Source: Flavobacteriaceae bacterium (GTDB lineage: Bacteria > Bacteroidota > Bacteroidia > Flavobacteriales > Flavobacteriaceae). From it: DNA of 64,000 nucleotides. The stretch is taken from the NCBI GenBank assembly GCA_002723295.1, contig PBNP01000013.1:1-64000 (forward strand), given 5' to 3'. The notes beneath the pieces were generated by a model. It searched no databases and was not told where the DNA came from. It worked only from the letters and a program-made list of their open reading frames with translations. Positions within the stretch are counted from its first letter, which is position 1; every line of letters starts with the position of its first letter. The position numbers were made by a program, and so were the translations under genes. Shown one piece after another: positions 8,318-16,398 of the stretch.

Positions 8318-9514
8318 ATGAAACAAAGAGTTTTTCTTATTGTTTTTATTCTTTATTTATCATGCTCTAAGAGCTCTGAAAATGTTGATGAGGTTGAACA
8401 GGTAAATACCGAACAAACAATACAAGGAAATCAAACTACCTCTGAAACTACATCAACAACTGTAGGTACTTCAACTGCACCATCGCCTGCCCCTACTTTT
8501 GATAGGGAGTCAATGCTTATTTTTTGGGCAGACAGTATAATAGTTCCGGCATATCAAAATTTTAACACAGATTTGCTGATTTTAAGTGAATCAGTTAATG
8601 CATTTGCAAGTAATCCTTCAGAAGTGAATCTGGATTTAGTTAGGAGCAATTGGATTACATCATACAAATCTTGGCAACATATAGAGATGTTTAATATTGG
8701 CATGGCAGAAGAAATATTTTATATAAATAGGATGAATGTATATCCTTTGAATGTAAGTAGAGTTGAAAATAATATTTCATCTAGTGATTTTGAAATTGAA
8801 CATCCAAATGATTATCCTGCCCAAGGGTTTCCAGCATTAGATTATCTTCTCTTTGGTATCGGATCTAATGATTCTGAAATTTTAGAAAAATTTAATTCAG
8901 AAAACAGTAGTTATTTGATGTATCTAGTTATAATTACAAATAAGATGGTAGAACTTACTAATATTGTTATTAATGATTGGCCCTCATATAGGGATGTGTT
9001 TATAGCTTCAACTGAAAACACAGCCACTTCTAGTATCAATAAACTAACAAATGATTTTATCTATTATTATGAGAAAGGATTTAGAGCAAATAAAATTGGA
9101 ATACCTGCTGGAGTATTTTCTGCTGATGAATTACCTGAATTAGTTGAAGCTTATTATAAAAAAGACATCTCTAAAACTCTTGCTTTAGAAGCTATAAATG
9201 CTATATCTGCATTTTTTAAAGGGCAAGCTTATAATGATGAAAATACTACAGGAAATAGCTTCAAAACATATTTAGAGTTTTTGCAAACAACCAAAGATGG
9301 TAACCCTTTAGGTCAGCTAATTATTGATCAATTTGAAATTGCAAAAAATAGTATAAACGAATTAAATGATGACTTTACCATTCAAATTCAAAATGATAAT
9401 CTCCAAATGCTTTTAACATATGACCATATTCAAGTAGCAGTGGTATTGATGAAAGTAGACATGCTACAAGCATTAAATATAAATGTTGATTATATTGACG
9501 CTGATGGAGATTAA
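8318..9514 (+). CDS. Imelysin-like (peptidase M75/IrpA-type) lipoprotein
   Basis: This is a 398-residue lipoprotein (LYLSCSKSS, Cys16) with a Thr/Ser/Pro-rich tether to about residue 60, then a helical bundle of two related halves typical of imelysins. It has the early SWQHIEMFNIG helix and the GFPALDYLLFG helix. The canonical imelysin motif GxHxxE corresponds here to GFPALD (residues 170-175), with His replaced by Pro and Glu by Asp, so canonical metal or peptidase function is doubtful. Imelysin-like proteins are periplasmic or outer-membrane lipoproteins linked to iron acquisition. The FecA-like receptor downstream supports an iron role. Confidence 0.85.
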   Translation: MKQRVFLIVFILYLSCSKSSENVDEVEQVNTEQTIQGNQTTSETTSTTVGTSTAPSPAPTFDRESMLIFWADSIIVPAYQNFNTDLLILSESVNAFASNPSEVNLDLVRSNWITSYKSWQHIEMFNIGMAEEIFYINRMNVYPLNVSRVENNISSSDFEIEHPNDYPAQGFPALDYLLFGIGSNDSEILEKFNSENSSYLMYLVIITNKMVELTNIVINDWPSYRDVFIASTENTATSSINKLTNDFIYYYEKGFRANKIGIPAGVFSADELPELVEAYYKKDISKTLALEAINAISAFFKGQAYNDENTTGNSFKTYLEFLQTTKDGNPLGQLIIDQFEIAKNSINELNDDFTIQIQNDNLQMLLTYDHIQVAVVLMKVDMLQALNINVDYIDADGD

Positions 9515-9549
9515 TTATTAATTTTCTCCTATGTTTTGGTTTAATAATA

Positions 9550-10923
9550 ATGTTTTATAGAATAAAAAATTACTATAGTAAAAGTGCTGATCCAGCACCG
9601 CTAGTTGTATTTAGAATTTTTTTTGGAATAATGATGCTAATTAGCATTATAAGATTCTGGAATAATGGCTGGATAAAATCACTTTATATTGATCCAGGGT
9701 TTCATTTCACTTATTATGGGTTTGGATGGGTTAAAGACTTTGGAGAATACACTTATTTACTTTTTCTTATATGCGCAATATCCTCTTTATTGGTTGCTAT
9801 AGGGTATAGGTATAGAATTTCAATAATTATCTTTTTCCTTTCATTTACTTATATAGAATTAATTGATAAAACAACGTATCTTAATCATTATTATTCTATT
9901 AGTGTTTTATCATTTCTATTGTGTTTTTTGCCTTTAAATGCTAAATTCTCATTAGATAATTATATAAAAAACAGGAGCTATAAAACGGTTCCTAAATGGA
10001 CAGTTGATAGCATAAAACTATTACTTTTCATTATTTACTTTTATGCGGGGATTGCTAAAATTAACTCTGATTGGTTATTAAATGCTATGCCATTATCAAT
10101 ATGGCTCCCTTCAAAATATGACCTTCCTGTTATTGGTGAAAGCTTTATGCAATATGAGTGGGTTCACTTTTTAATGAGCTGGGGAGGAATGTTTTATGAT
10201 TTGTTAATTCCATTTCTTTTGCTTTACAAGAGAACAAGAGTATTTGGATTTATTTTGGTTGTTTTTTTTCACTCATTCACCAAAATACTCTTTCCAATTG
10301 GCATGTTCCCATATATTATGATAATTTGCTCGTTGATATTTTTTGATACAAAGACGCATAAAAAAATAATAAGTTTGTTTAAAATAGTTACAAACTATTT
10401 AAATAATAAAGTCTTAATAAAAAGAAAAATACATAATACTCGAGAATTCCTTAGGCTTAGAAAATATAATGCATTAATTATAGTTCTCTTTTTTATTTTC
10501 CAAATAATCTTCCCATTTAGATATTTTGTTTACCCTGGCGAGCTTTTTTGGAATGAGCAAGGTTATAGATTTTCATGGAGAGTTATGTTAATAGAGAAAA
10601 GGGGCTATTCTAATTTTAAAATAGTTGATAGTGTCAGTAAAAAGTTTTTTTATGTTCAAAACGAAGATTTTCTAACTGATTATCAGAATAAGCAAATGAG
10701 TTTTCAGCCTGATTTTATTTTACAATACGCCCATTATTTAGGAGATCATTTCTCAAAACAGGGGCACAAGAATATCCAAGTATTTGTAGATAGTCATGTT
10801 GCTTTAAACGGTAGGGATAGTAAAAGATTTATAGACCCAAATACTGATTTATATAATCAAACTGAATCATTCAAACATAAAAATTGGATATTACCTTTAA
10901 AAGATGAGATCAAAGGGTTTTAA
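9550..10923 (+). CDS. HTTM-domain (vitamin K-dependent gamma-carboxylase-like) membrane protein
   Basis: This is a 457-residue inner-membrane protein. Residues about 20-275 contain six to seven hydrophobic helices with conserved-looking YLNHYYSISVLSFLLCFLPLNA and YFYAGIAKINSDWL segments, which identify the HTTM domain shared with animal vitamin K-dependent gamma-carboxylase. After another membrane helix near residue 310, a soluble C-terminal part contains FRYFVYPGELFWNEQGYRFSWRVML. The biochemical role of bacterial HTTM proteins is not established; covalent carboxylation has not been shown for most. The gene overlaps the downstream receptor gene by 20 bases, indicating translational coupling. 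Confidence 0.85.
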   Translation: MFYRIKNYYSKSADPAPLVVFRIFFGIMMLISIIRFWNNGWIKSLYIDPGFHFTYYGFGWVKDFGEYTYLLFLICAISSLLVAIGYRYRISIIIFFLSFTYIELIDKTTYLNHYYSISVLSFLLCFLPLNAKFSLDNYIKNRSYKTVPKWTVDSIKLLLFIIYFYAGIAKINSDWLLNAMPLSIWLPSKYDLPVIGESFMQYEWVHFLMSWGGMFYDLLIPFLLLYKRTRVFGFILVVFFHSFTKILFPIGMFPYIMIICSLIFFDTKTHKKIISLFKIVTNYLNNKVLIKRKIHNTREFLRLRKYNALIIVLFFIFQIIFPFRYFVYPGELFWNEQGYRFSWRVMLIEKRGYSNFKIVDSVSKKFFYVQNEDFLTDYQNKQMSFQPDFILQYAHYLGDHFSKQGHKNIQVFVDSHVALNGRDSKRFIDPNTDLYNQTESFKHKNWILPLKDEIKGF

Positions 10924-13339
10924 AATATTTATTTTCTTTTTTTTCTTAAACTATATTACTGCTCTTTCACAGAATATTATAAAAGGAAAAATCATATCGT
11001 CTGATAAAGACTTTCAGAATGATATAGTAGAAATATATGATAATAAAAATGGTTTTGTAAAGACGGTAAAAATGGGAGAAGTTTTTGAAATAATTATTGA
11101 TTACAAATCTGATATAACACTAGCTTTTGTAGCGGAGAATTATCCTATAATAGAAAAAAAAATTGAAACCATTGAAGAAAAATTACTAATTATATCGCTT
11201 CCTGCTAGATTAGAAAAATTATCTGAAGTTGTTATAGGAGCTAAAAAGAAAAGATTATTTCAATTAAGAAGACTAAAGGACTATGAAGGAACTTCAGTTT
11301 TTGCCGGAAAAAAAACAGAAGTAATTATATTGGATCAGTCTTTAGCTAATTTAGCAACGAATAATGCTAGACAAATATATAGTCAGATTCCTGGATTAAA
11401 CATATATCAAAATGATGATGCAGGAATTCAGCTAAATATAGGAGGCAGAGGTCTTGATCCTAGTAGGACGTCTAATTTTAATACTCGTCAAAATGGATAT
11501 GACATTAGTGCTGATGTATTAGGCTATCCAGAGAGTTATTATAGCCCACCCGCTGAAGCAATAGATGAAATTCAATTATTACGTGGGGCGGCATCATTAC
11601 AGTATGGAACTCAATTCGGAGGCTTAGTGAATTTTATATTAAAATCAGCAAACAAGAATAAGCCGTTTGAACTTATTACTAGAAACACCTATGGATCGTT
11701 CAATTTATATACTAATTATACTAGTGTTAGTTTAAGTCAAAACAAATTAAAATCATTTGGGTTTGCTAATTATAAAAAAGGAGATGGGTTTAGAGAAAAC
11801 TCGGAATTTAGTTCACTTAATTTATTTCTTAAAAATGAATATGAGATAAATCCAAAATCAATAATTAGTGCTGAAATCACATTATTAAAATATCTTGCAA
11901 AACAAGCCGGAGGATTAACTGATCAAATGTTTCAAGAAAATCCTTTTCAAAGTAATAGGTCCAGAAATTGGTTTGAGGTAGATTGGTTGCTTTATAATGT
12001 TCTATATAAACATGAATTTTCTAAAAAATCTACACTTTCAGCAAGTTTTTTTGGTCTTAATGCAAAAAGAAATGCTCTAGGGTTTAGAACTAATCGAGTT
12101 AGTCAAATAGACCCTTTTGAAGAAAGGGACTTAATCAAGGGAGAGTTTAACAATTTTGGTTTTGAGGTTAGAATATTAAATAATTCCAAAATATTTAATA
12201 AAAGATTAACCTGGGTGGTTGGAAGTAAATTTTATAAATCAAATAATACTTCTGAGCAGGGCCCAGGATCAAAGGACTCTGATGCTAATTTTGATTTACA
12301 AACACAAAATTTCCCTAACTATAATTTTCAGTCTACCTATAAATACCCCAATGAGAATCTTGCTTTTTTTGGAGAAAATATTTTTTATATAAATGATAAA
12401 TTATCTATAACTCCAGGATTAAGATATGAATTTATAAAAACTGAAAGCGATGGGTTTTATAAAAAAACAAATCAGGATGGTGCTGGAAATGTAATATTTG
12501 ATCAGACTATATATAGCAATGAAATTAGAAAAAGAAATTTTATTTTAGCTGGGTTAGGAGCTAGCTATAAGGTTAAAAATGATATTGAGTTTTATTTTAA
12601 TATTTCTGAAAATTATAGATCAGTAACTTTTAATGATATTAGTATATTCAATCCTGCTTATATGATTAATCCCAATATAACTGATGAAACTGGATCAACA
12701 ACAGATTTTGGCCTAAGAGGCATTTATAAGAACTTTTTGTCATATGACTTAAGTGCATTTGTTTTATCATATAATAATAGAATTGGATTTGTTCAAAGAG
12801 TCACTAGTGACGGAAATGTTAAAAGTGAAAGAGGAAATGTCGGAGACGCTAGAATTATTGGGTTTGAGACTTTAATAGATTTTAATTTTCGTAAATTTTT
12901 TAAACAAAAATTTTCAAACACATCTTTAAATTACTTTGTTAACTTTTCTTTTATAGAATCAGAGTATATTCGCTCTCAGGAATTAGGTGTAACTGGAAAA
13001 AAAGTTGAATTTATTCCTGATATTAATTTTAAAACAGGAGCAAAATTTGGATATAAAAATTTCTTTTTAAGTGCTCAATATTCTTTCTTGTCAGATCAAT
13101 TCACAGATTCGTCAAATGCAGTTCAAAGCAATTTGAGTGGAGTAATTGGAATTATTCCAGCCTATGAGGTACTTGACATTTCAGCATCATTTTCATTTAA
13201 AAGGTTTAAATTCGAAACGGGTTCTAATAATGCATTAAATCAATATTTTTTTACAAGAAGAGCTACTGGATATCCGGGGCCAGGCATAATACCCGCGTCC
13301 CCTAAAACATTATATTTTACTATTCAATACAAACTATGA
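10904..13339 (+). CDS. TonB-dependent outer-membrane receptor, FecA-like
   Basis: This is an 811-residue protein with a signal peptide (to about residue 22, ITALSQ) and an N-terminal carboxypeptidase-regulatory-like beta domain (25-100). A TonB-box-like LSEVVI lies at 106-111, the plug domain at about 130-250, and a 22-stranded barrel to the C-terminus. The plug contains NIGGRGLDPSRTSNFNTRQN and YPESYYSPP, a pattern characteristic of ferric-dicitrate (FecA-type) receptors. It should import an iron chelate or related ligand across the outer membrane using TonB energy. It overlaps the HTTM gene upstream by 20 bases and the DCC-family gene downstream by 4. No anti-sigma or sigma factor gene is adjacent, so FecIR-type control is not evident. 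Confidence 0.92.
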   Translation: MRSKGFKIFIFFFFLNYITALSQNIIKGKIISSDKDFQNDIVEIYDNKNGFVKTVKMGEVFEIIIDYKSDITLAFVAENYPIIEKKIETIEEKLLIISLPARLEKLSEVVIGAKKKRLFQLRRLKDYEGTSVFAGKKTEVIILDQSLANLATNNARQIYSQIPGLNIYQNDDAGIQLNIGGRGLDPSRTSNFNTRQNGYDISADVLGYPESYYSPPAEAIDEIQLLRGAASLQYGTQFGGLVNFILKSANKNKPFELITRNTYGSFNLYTNYTSVSLSQNKLKSFGFANYKKGDGFRENSEFSSLNLFLKNEYEINPKSIISAEITLLKYLAKQAGGLTDQMFQENPFQSNRSRNWFEVDWLLYNVLYKHEFSKKSTLSASFFGLNAKRNALGFRTNRVSQIDPFEERDLIKGEFNNFGFEVRILNNSKIFNKRLTWVVGSKFYKSNNTSEQGPGSKDSDANFDLQTQNFPNYNFQSTYKYPNENLAFFGENIFYINDKLSITPGLRYEFIKTESDGFYKKTNQDGAGNVIFDQTIYSNEIRKRNFILAGLGASYKVKNDIEFYFNISENYRSVTFNDISIFNPAYMINPNITDETGSTTDFGLRGIYKNFLSYDLSAFVLSYNNRIGFVQRVTSDGNVKSERGNVGDARIIGFETLIDFNFRKFFKQKFSNTSLNYFVNFSFIESEYIRSQELGVTGKKVEFIPDINFKTGAKFGYKNFFLSAQYSFLSDQFTDSSNAVQSNLSGVIGIIPAYEVLDISASFSFKRFKFETGSNNALNQYFFTRRATGYPGPGIIPASPKTLYFTIQYKL

Positions 13340-13731
13340 CTTCTAAAAAAAAGAATATAATATTTTATGATGGTTTTTGTGTTTTTTGCAATAAGACAAT
13401 CATGTGGGTAATAAAAAATGACAAAGTTAATCAATTTAGATTTTCTCATGTTGAAAGTGTTTTCTCTAAAAGCAGATCTTTCATTGTTACTACAAATGCA
13501 ATATCTGTTTTAACAGAAAAAGGAGAATATCTTCAAAGTAGCAGAGCTGTCCTTTATTTGTTAAAAAAGATTAATAAACACAATTTTCTATTAGTTATTA
13601 TTGAACGCTTTCCTGATAAAATTTTGAATTTTGTTTATAATTTAATTGCCAGGAATAGATATTTAATTTTTGGAAAATATGATAAATGTCATCTTCCTGA
13701 CAAAAACTTAAAATCAAAATTTTTGCAATAA
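13336..13731 (+). CDS. DCC-family (DUF393) thiol-disulfide oxidoreductase-like protein
   Basis: This 131-residue protein has the family signature near the N-terminus, FYDGFCVFC, with the CxxC cysteines at residues 15 and 18. It lacks the second Asp-Cys-Cys form and keeps D12 and G13. The fold is predicted to be thioredoxin-like. It overlaps the receptor stop by 4 bases (ATGA), so it is coupled to the operon. DCC-family genes are often found beside or fused to HTTM domains, which parallels the pairing of vitamin K carboxylase with a thiol-dependent reductase in animals. That parallel is an inference only. The natural substrate and redox partner are unknown. Confidence 0.85.
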   Translation: MTSKKKNIIFYDGFCVFCNKTIMWVIKNDKVNQFRFSHVESVFSKSRSFIVTTNAISVLTEKGEYLQSSRAVLYLLKKINKHNFLLVIIERFPDKILNFVYNLIARNRYLIFGKYDKCHLPDKNLKSKFLQ

Positions 13732-13774
13732 CTTTTCTATATGATTCTTTATCCTAATCTGTTGTAATGCCCTT

Positions 13775-14407
13775 TTAACTTATATCTCCATTTATTTCTG
13801 CCAATTTTTTTATTTTAACAGATGTGCCAAGAGAAACGCCAGATAATTTGGCAGATCTTCTTATGCTTTCTCCTTTTTTTAGCTCTTTTAAGCACTTAGA
13901 ATTTTTTTCTTTAGCTATAAATTGTTCATAGGTTAATTTAGGCTTATTTCCTCCATTTGATTTATATGCCCCCTTTTCTTTTGCAATTCTAATGCCCCTC
14001 ATTTGTTTTTCTAATTTTTGCTCAAGCTCCTGCTCACTTAGACTGGCAATTAAATTCATAATGATAAGTATGATTTTATTTTTGCTCCCATCTTTATTTA
14101 ATGTATGTAGTTTTTCTTTTTCAGATTTTATGTTTACTCCCATTTCAGTGAGTTCACTAATTGTACTTGTTATATCTAATGAGTTTTTTCCTAAACATTT
14201 TATTGAATTAACTAAAAGTGTATCAATTGTGTTATTTTCAGCCATAGAATATATGCTTTTAGCATTACTGCGATCTTTAAAACTTGTGTTACTCCTACAT
14301 TTATCAATCACTTCTATATATTGAATTCCTTCAGAAGTGTGTTTTATTGTTTTTTTTGACTCTCTGTCATCTGTGTGGTTTATTCTAATATATTTAGCTG
14401 CCTTCAT
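13775..14407 (-). CDS. Serine-recombinase (resolvase)-like protein with degenerate catalytic site
   Basis: This 210-residue protein has the overall plan of a small resolvase: an N-terminal catalytic-like domain to about residue 110, a long E-helix (LSEQELEQKLEKQMRGIRIAKEKG) and a C-terminal helix-turn-helix (RRSAKLSGVSLGTSVKIKKL). Aligned by eye to gamma-delta resolvase, Arg8 and the Arg of FKDR are kept. The nucleophile Ser10 is Asn10, and the conserved D-R-x-x-R segment is K70-C71-L-G-K74. Strand cleavage is therefore unlikely, while DNA binding by the HTH looks intact. It is preceded by a pair of direct repeats. It may be a repurposed DNA-binding protein or a decaying recombinase; the reading frame itself is intact. 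Confidence 0.75.
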   Translation of the reverse strand: MKAAKYIRINHTDDRESKKTIKHTSEGIQYIEVIDKCRSNTSFKDRSNAKSIYSMAENNTIDTLLVNSIKCLGKNSLDITSTISELTEMGVNIKSEKEKLHTLNKDGSKNKIILIIMNLIASLSEQELEQKLEKQMRGIRIAKEKGAYKSNGGNKPKLTYEQFIAKEKNSKCLKELKKGESIRRSAKLSGVSLGTSVKIKKLAEINGDIS

Positions 14408-14425
14408 TTTTGTTTTTTACAAATA

Positions 14426-14558
14426 TAATAAATTATAACGTATTGAAAATGAACTATAATATTGTTATAATTTTAATATGATATATAAATAAATAAATTA
14501 ATAATAATAAATTATAACTAATTTAAAAATGAACTAATAATTTGTTCAGTTTTAATAT
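14426..14558. repeat. Pair of imperfect 54-bp direct repeats upstream of the recombinase-like gene
   Basis: Copies at 14426-14479 and 14505-14558 share TAATAAATTATAAC, then (A)AAAATGAACT, TTGTT and TTTTAATAT in the same order, with start-to-start spacing of 79 bases. They lie just upstream of the start codon of the resolvase-like gene at 14407 and overlap nothing else. They could be binding sites for that protein, comparable to res subsites or operators. The region is extremely AT-rich, so part of the similarity may be compositional. Confidence 0.5.
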
Positions 14559-14560
14559 TG

Positions 14561-14818
14561 TTATATATTATTACTATAGTTATAATATACTAATTTAAAA
14601 AAAAAACTAATTATAAACACCAAAATAATAATGATAAACCATATTAAGAACTCTTCCCAACCCCAACTATATAAAATCATTGCAAAAACATCATCTAAAT
14701 TTATTCCTTCTATTTTTAAATAATAAATTATTGGAGATGGAAATATAAATACAAAACAAATTGTTCTTAATAATATTTTCCATTTTATTGGTAAGTATCC
14801 AAAAAATAAACTATTCAT
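14561..14818 (-). CDS. Small membrane protein of unknown function
   Basis: This 85-residue protein has two clear hydrophobic helices, residues about 12-33 and 52-78, joined by an acidic segment (KIEGINLDDVF). I recognise no family. It starts 7 bases after the stop of the SGNH hydrolase gene on the same strand, so it is probably the last gene of the 16353-14561 operon. Confidence 0.6.
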   Translation of the reverse strand: MNSLFFGYLPIKWKILLRTICFVFIFPSPIIYYLKIEGINLDDVFAMILYSWGWEEFLIWFIIIILVFIISFFFKLVYYNYSNNI

Positions 14819-14825
14819 ATACTGT

Positions 14826-15515
14826 TCAATTTATTAAATGTTTATATGCTTTGTCTGCCCACATCTTATACATTTTTTTACTAGGATGTAATGAATCTTT
14901 TGATAATAGATCTTGATTATATATTGCTTTTCTTGAAATTTCTGTAATGTCTATAAAAAATATGCCCTTTTTGAGACATATTTTTTTTATTATATCATTA
15001 TAATTATTTATTTCAATTCCTATGTTGTTTCTTCCTGATTTTAATCCAAACGGAGTTATACCCCAATCTGGAATTGATAAAACAAATACATTTTCACTTT
15101 TTTTAGCAAAACTTATTGCTTTTATTAATAAAAAAGAAAATTCTTTTTCAAAATCAGTTATTGTTGAACGTTGATATTGATTATTTACCCCAATAAGTAA
15201 TGAAACATAATCAAAATCTGAACTAAGATTTAATTTTCCAATAGAATCTATTAATTCTGAAGTGGTGAAACCCGTTTTTGCAATAATTTTAGTTTTTACA
15301 TCTATTTTTAGATAGTCTTTTAACATATTGGACAGTTGAATTGGCCACCGGTTATTTTTATTTAGGCCTTCTCCAATTGTATAACTATCTCCTAGCGCCA
15401 GGTATTTAATCTCCTTATTTTGCAAGGGCACTCCTTTAAAATTAGAGGGCGCAAAACTTAAAAAAGTAATAGTAAATAAATAAATTTTAAAAAAAAAATT
15501 ATTTAAAAAGAGCAT
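14826..15515 (-). CDS. SGNH/GDSL-family hydrolase
   Basis: This is a 229-residue protein with a hydrophobic N-terminal signal or anchor (residues 4-22). Block I is LALGDSYTIGEG, with the catalytic Ser in GDS. Block III is GVNNQ (Gly-x-Asn), and the C-terminal block V is DSLHPS, with the catalytic Asp and His three residues apart. Family members are esterases, thioesterases, acetyl-hydrolases or phospholipases. With the signal sequence it likely acts in the periplasm. The start codon lies 17 bases inside the preceding pterin dehydratase gene, indicating coupled translation. The substrate is unknown. Confidence 0.85.
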   Translation of the reverse strand: MLFLNNFFFKIYLFTITFLSFAPSNFKGVPLQNKEIKYLALGDSYTIGEGLNKNNRWPIQLSNMLKDYLKIDVKTKIIAKTGFTTSELIDSIGKLNLSSDFDYVSLLIGVNNQYQRSTITDFEKEFSFLLIKAISFAKKSENVFVLSIPDWGITPFGLKSGRNNIGIEINNYNDIIKKICLKKGIFFIDITEISRKAIYNQDLLSKDSLHPSKKMYKMWADKAYKHLIN

Positions 15516-15735
15516 CTATTCTGTTTTTAAGCTCATGATCCAAGGCTGTTACTTTATTTTCAGAGTGTGTCCATAGTTCAAATGAAACTTTATTATATGT
15601 ATTTATAATAGTAGGATGGTGATTGAGAATTTCGGACTCTTTAGCGACCTTATTTATAAATGAAACTGCTTCATTAAAGTCTTTGAATACAAATTCCTTT
15701 ACTAGTTTATTATTTTCTGTTTTCCAACTTTTCAT
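15499..15735 (-). CDS. Pterin-4a-carbinolamine dehydratase (4a-hydroxytetrahydrobiopterin dehydratase)
   Basis: At 78 residues this is slightly short for the family (usually 95-110). It carries the diagnostic active-site segment ILNHHPTI with the His-His-Pro motif, then VSFELWTHSENKVTALDHELKNRID with the third His region. The enzyme dehydrates the 4a-carbinolamine formed by aromatic amino-acid hydroxylases, and related proteins act in molybdopterin or pterin metabolism. No phenylalanine hydroxylase gene is in the window. It sits between a methyltransferase (6-base gap) and the SGNH hydrolase (17-base overlap). Confidence 0.9.
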   Translation of the reverse strand: MKSWKTENNKLVKEFVFKDFNEAVSFINKVAKESEILNHHPTIINTYNKVSFELWTHSENKVTALDHELKNRIDALFK

Positions 15736-15741
15736 TTGTTA

Positions 15742-16353
15742 TCATTTTGTTCCTGTTAATACTAAGGTGCCTGACCAGTTATCTTTTTCTCCTACTCTCC
15801 AGCTTTTGACATTTTTAAAGCCAGCAATTTTAAAAAAAGAGTTCCATTCTTTTTCTGATAACAGTTGCATAATTGATATACCACACTCTTCTGGCCAACA
15901 GTGAGAAGCTTTATTTTCTTTATAGTAATCTATGCCGATTATAATTCTACCACCTTGTTTCAACCAAAATCTATTTATATGTTTAATTAATTTTTCAGGA
16001 TTTTGGAAGTAATAAAAGACCTCCATAGAATGAACTATATCTATTTTAATTTTCGGTTTCCATTTCATCAAATCACTATATATATATGTATTTTTTTTAT
16101 CTAAATCTTTAGCCTTTTTTATCATATTTTTAGAACCATCTATTCCAATTGCTTTTTTGCAATTAGGGTTATTCCCAATAATCCTAACTGCCCAGCCATT
16201 TCCACATCCAGCATCAATAAAACTGAAATTATTTAAACCTTTTGTAGCAAAGTTTAGCATATGAGTAACAGAATTTTCATGACCTTTTTCCATGCCAATA
16301 TCTCTGCCATTTTCAGCCCAATCACTAAATACTTCTATAGGCGCTCTTTTCAT
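15742..16353 (-). CDS. Class I SAM-dependent methyltransferase
   Basis: This 203-residue cytosolic protein has motif I at FIDAGCGNGWAVRII (SAM-binding glycines), the acidic GIDGSKNMI after strand 2, and DIVHSMEVFYYFQNP as motif IV/post-I. It looks like a Methyltransf_11/25-type small-molecule methyltransferase. The C-terminal segment includes SHCWPEECGISIMQLLSEKEW. It heads a minus-strand operon with the pterin dehydratase and SGNH hydrolase genes. It is divergent from the oxygenase gene starting at 16399. The substrate cannot be inferred. Confidence 0.85.
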   Translation of the reverse strand: MKRAPIEVFSDWAENGRDIGMEKGHENSVTHMLNFATKGLNNFSFIDAGCGNGWAVRIIGNNPNCKKAIGIDGSKNMIKKAKDLDKKNTYIYSDLMKWKPKIKIDIVHSMEVFYYFQNPEKLIKHINRFWLKQGGRIIIGIDYYKENKASHCWPEECGISIMQLLSEKEWNSFFKIAGFKNVKSWRVGEKDNWSGTLVLTGTK

Positions 16354-16398
16354 ATTCTAAATGTAATAATTTATTCAGTTTTTTATAACTTATATGCC

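Noticed and set aside
13992..14324. Plus-strand frame opposite the recombinase-like gene
   Set aside because: Low-complexity hydrophobic translation, antisense to a recognisable protein, with no promoter or homologous motif.
13775..14558. Integrated mobile element or insertion sequence around the recombinase-like gene
   Set aside because: There are no terminal inverted repeats, target duplications, transposase or cargo genes, and flanking genes are intact. Only the gene and direct repeats remain.
16261..16398. N-terminal extension of the 2OG-Fe(II) oxygenase
   Set aside because: The extension runs antisense through the methyltransferase gene and its promoter region. The ATG at 16399 gives a normal domain start.
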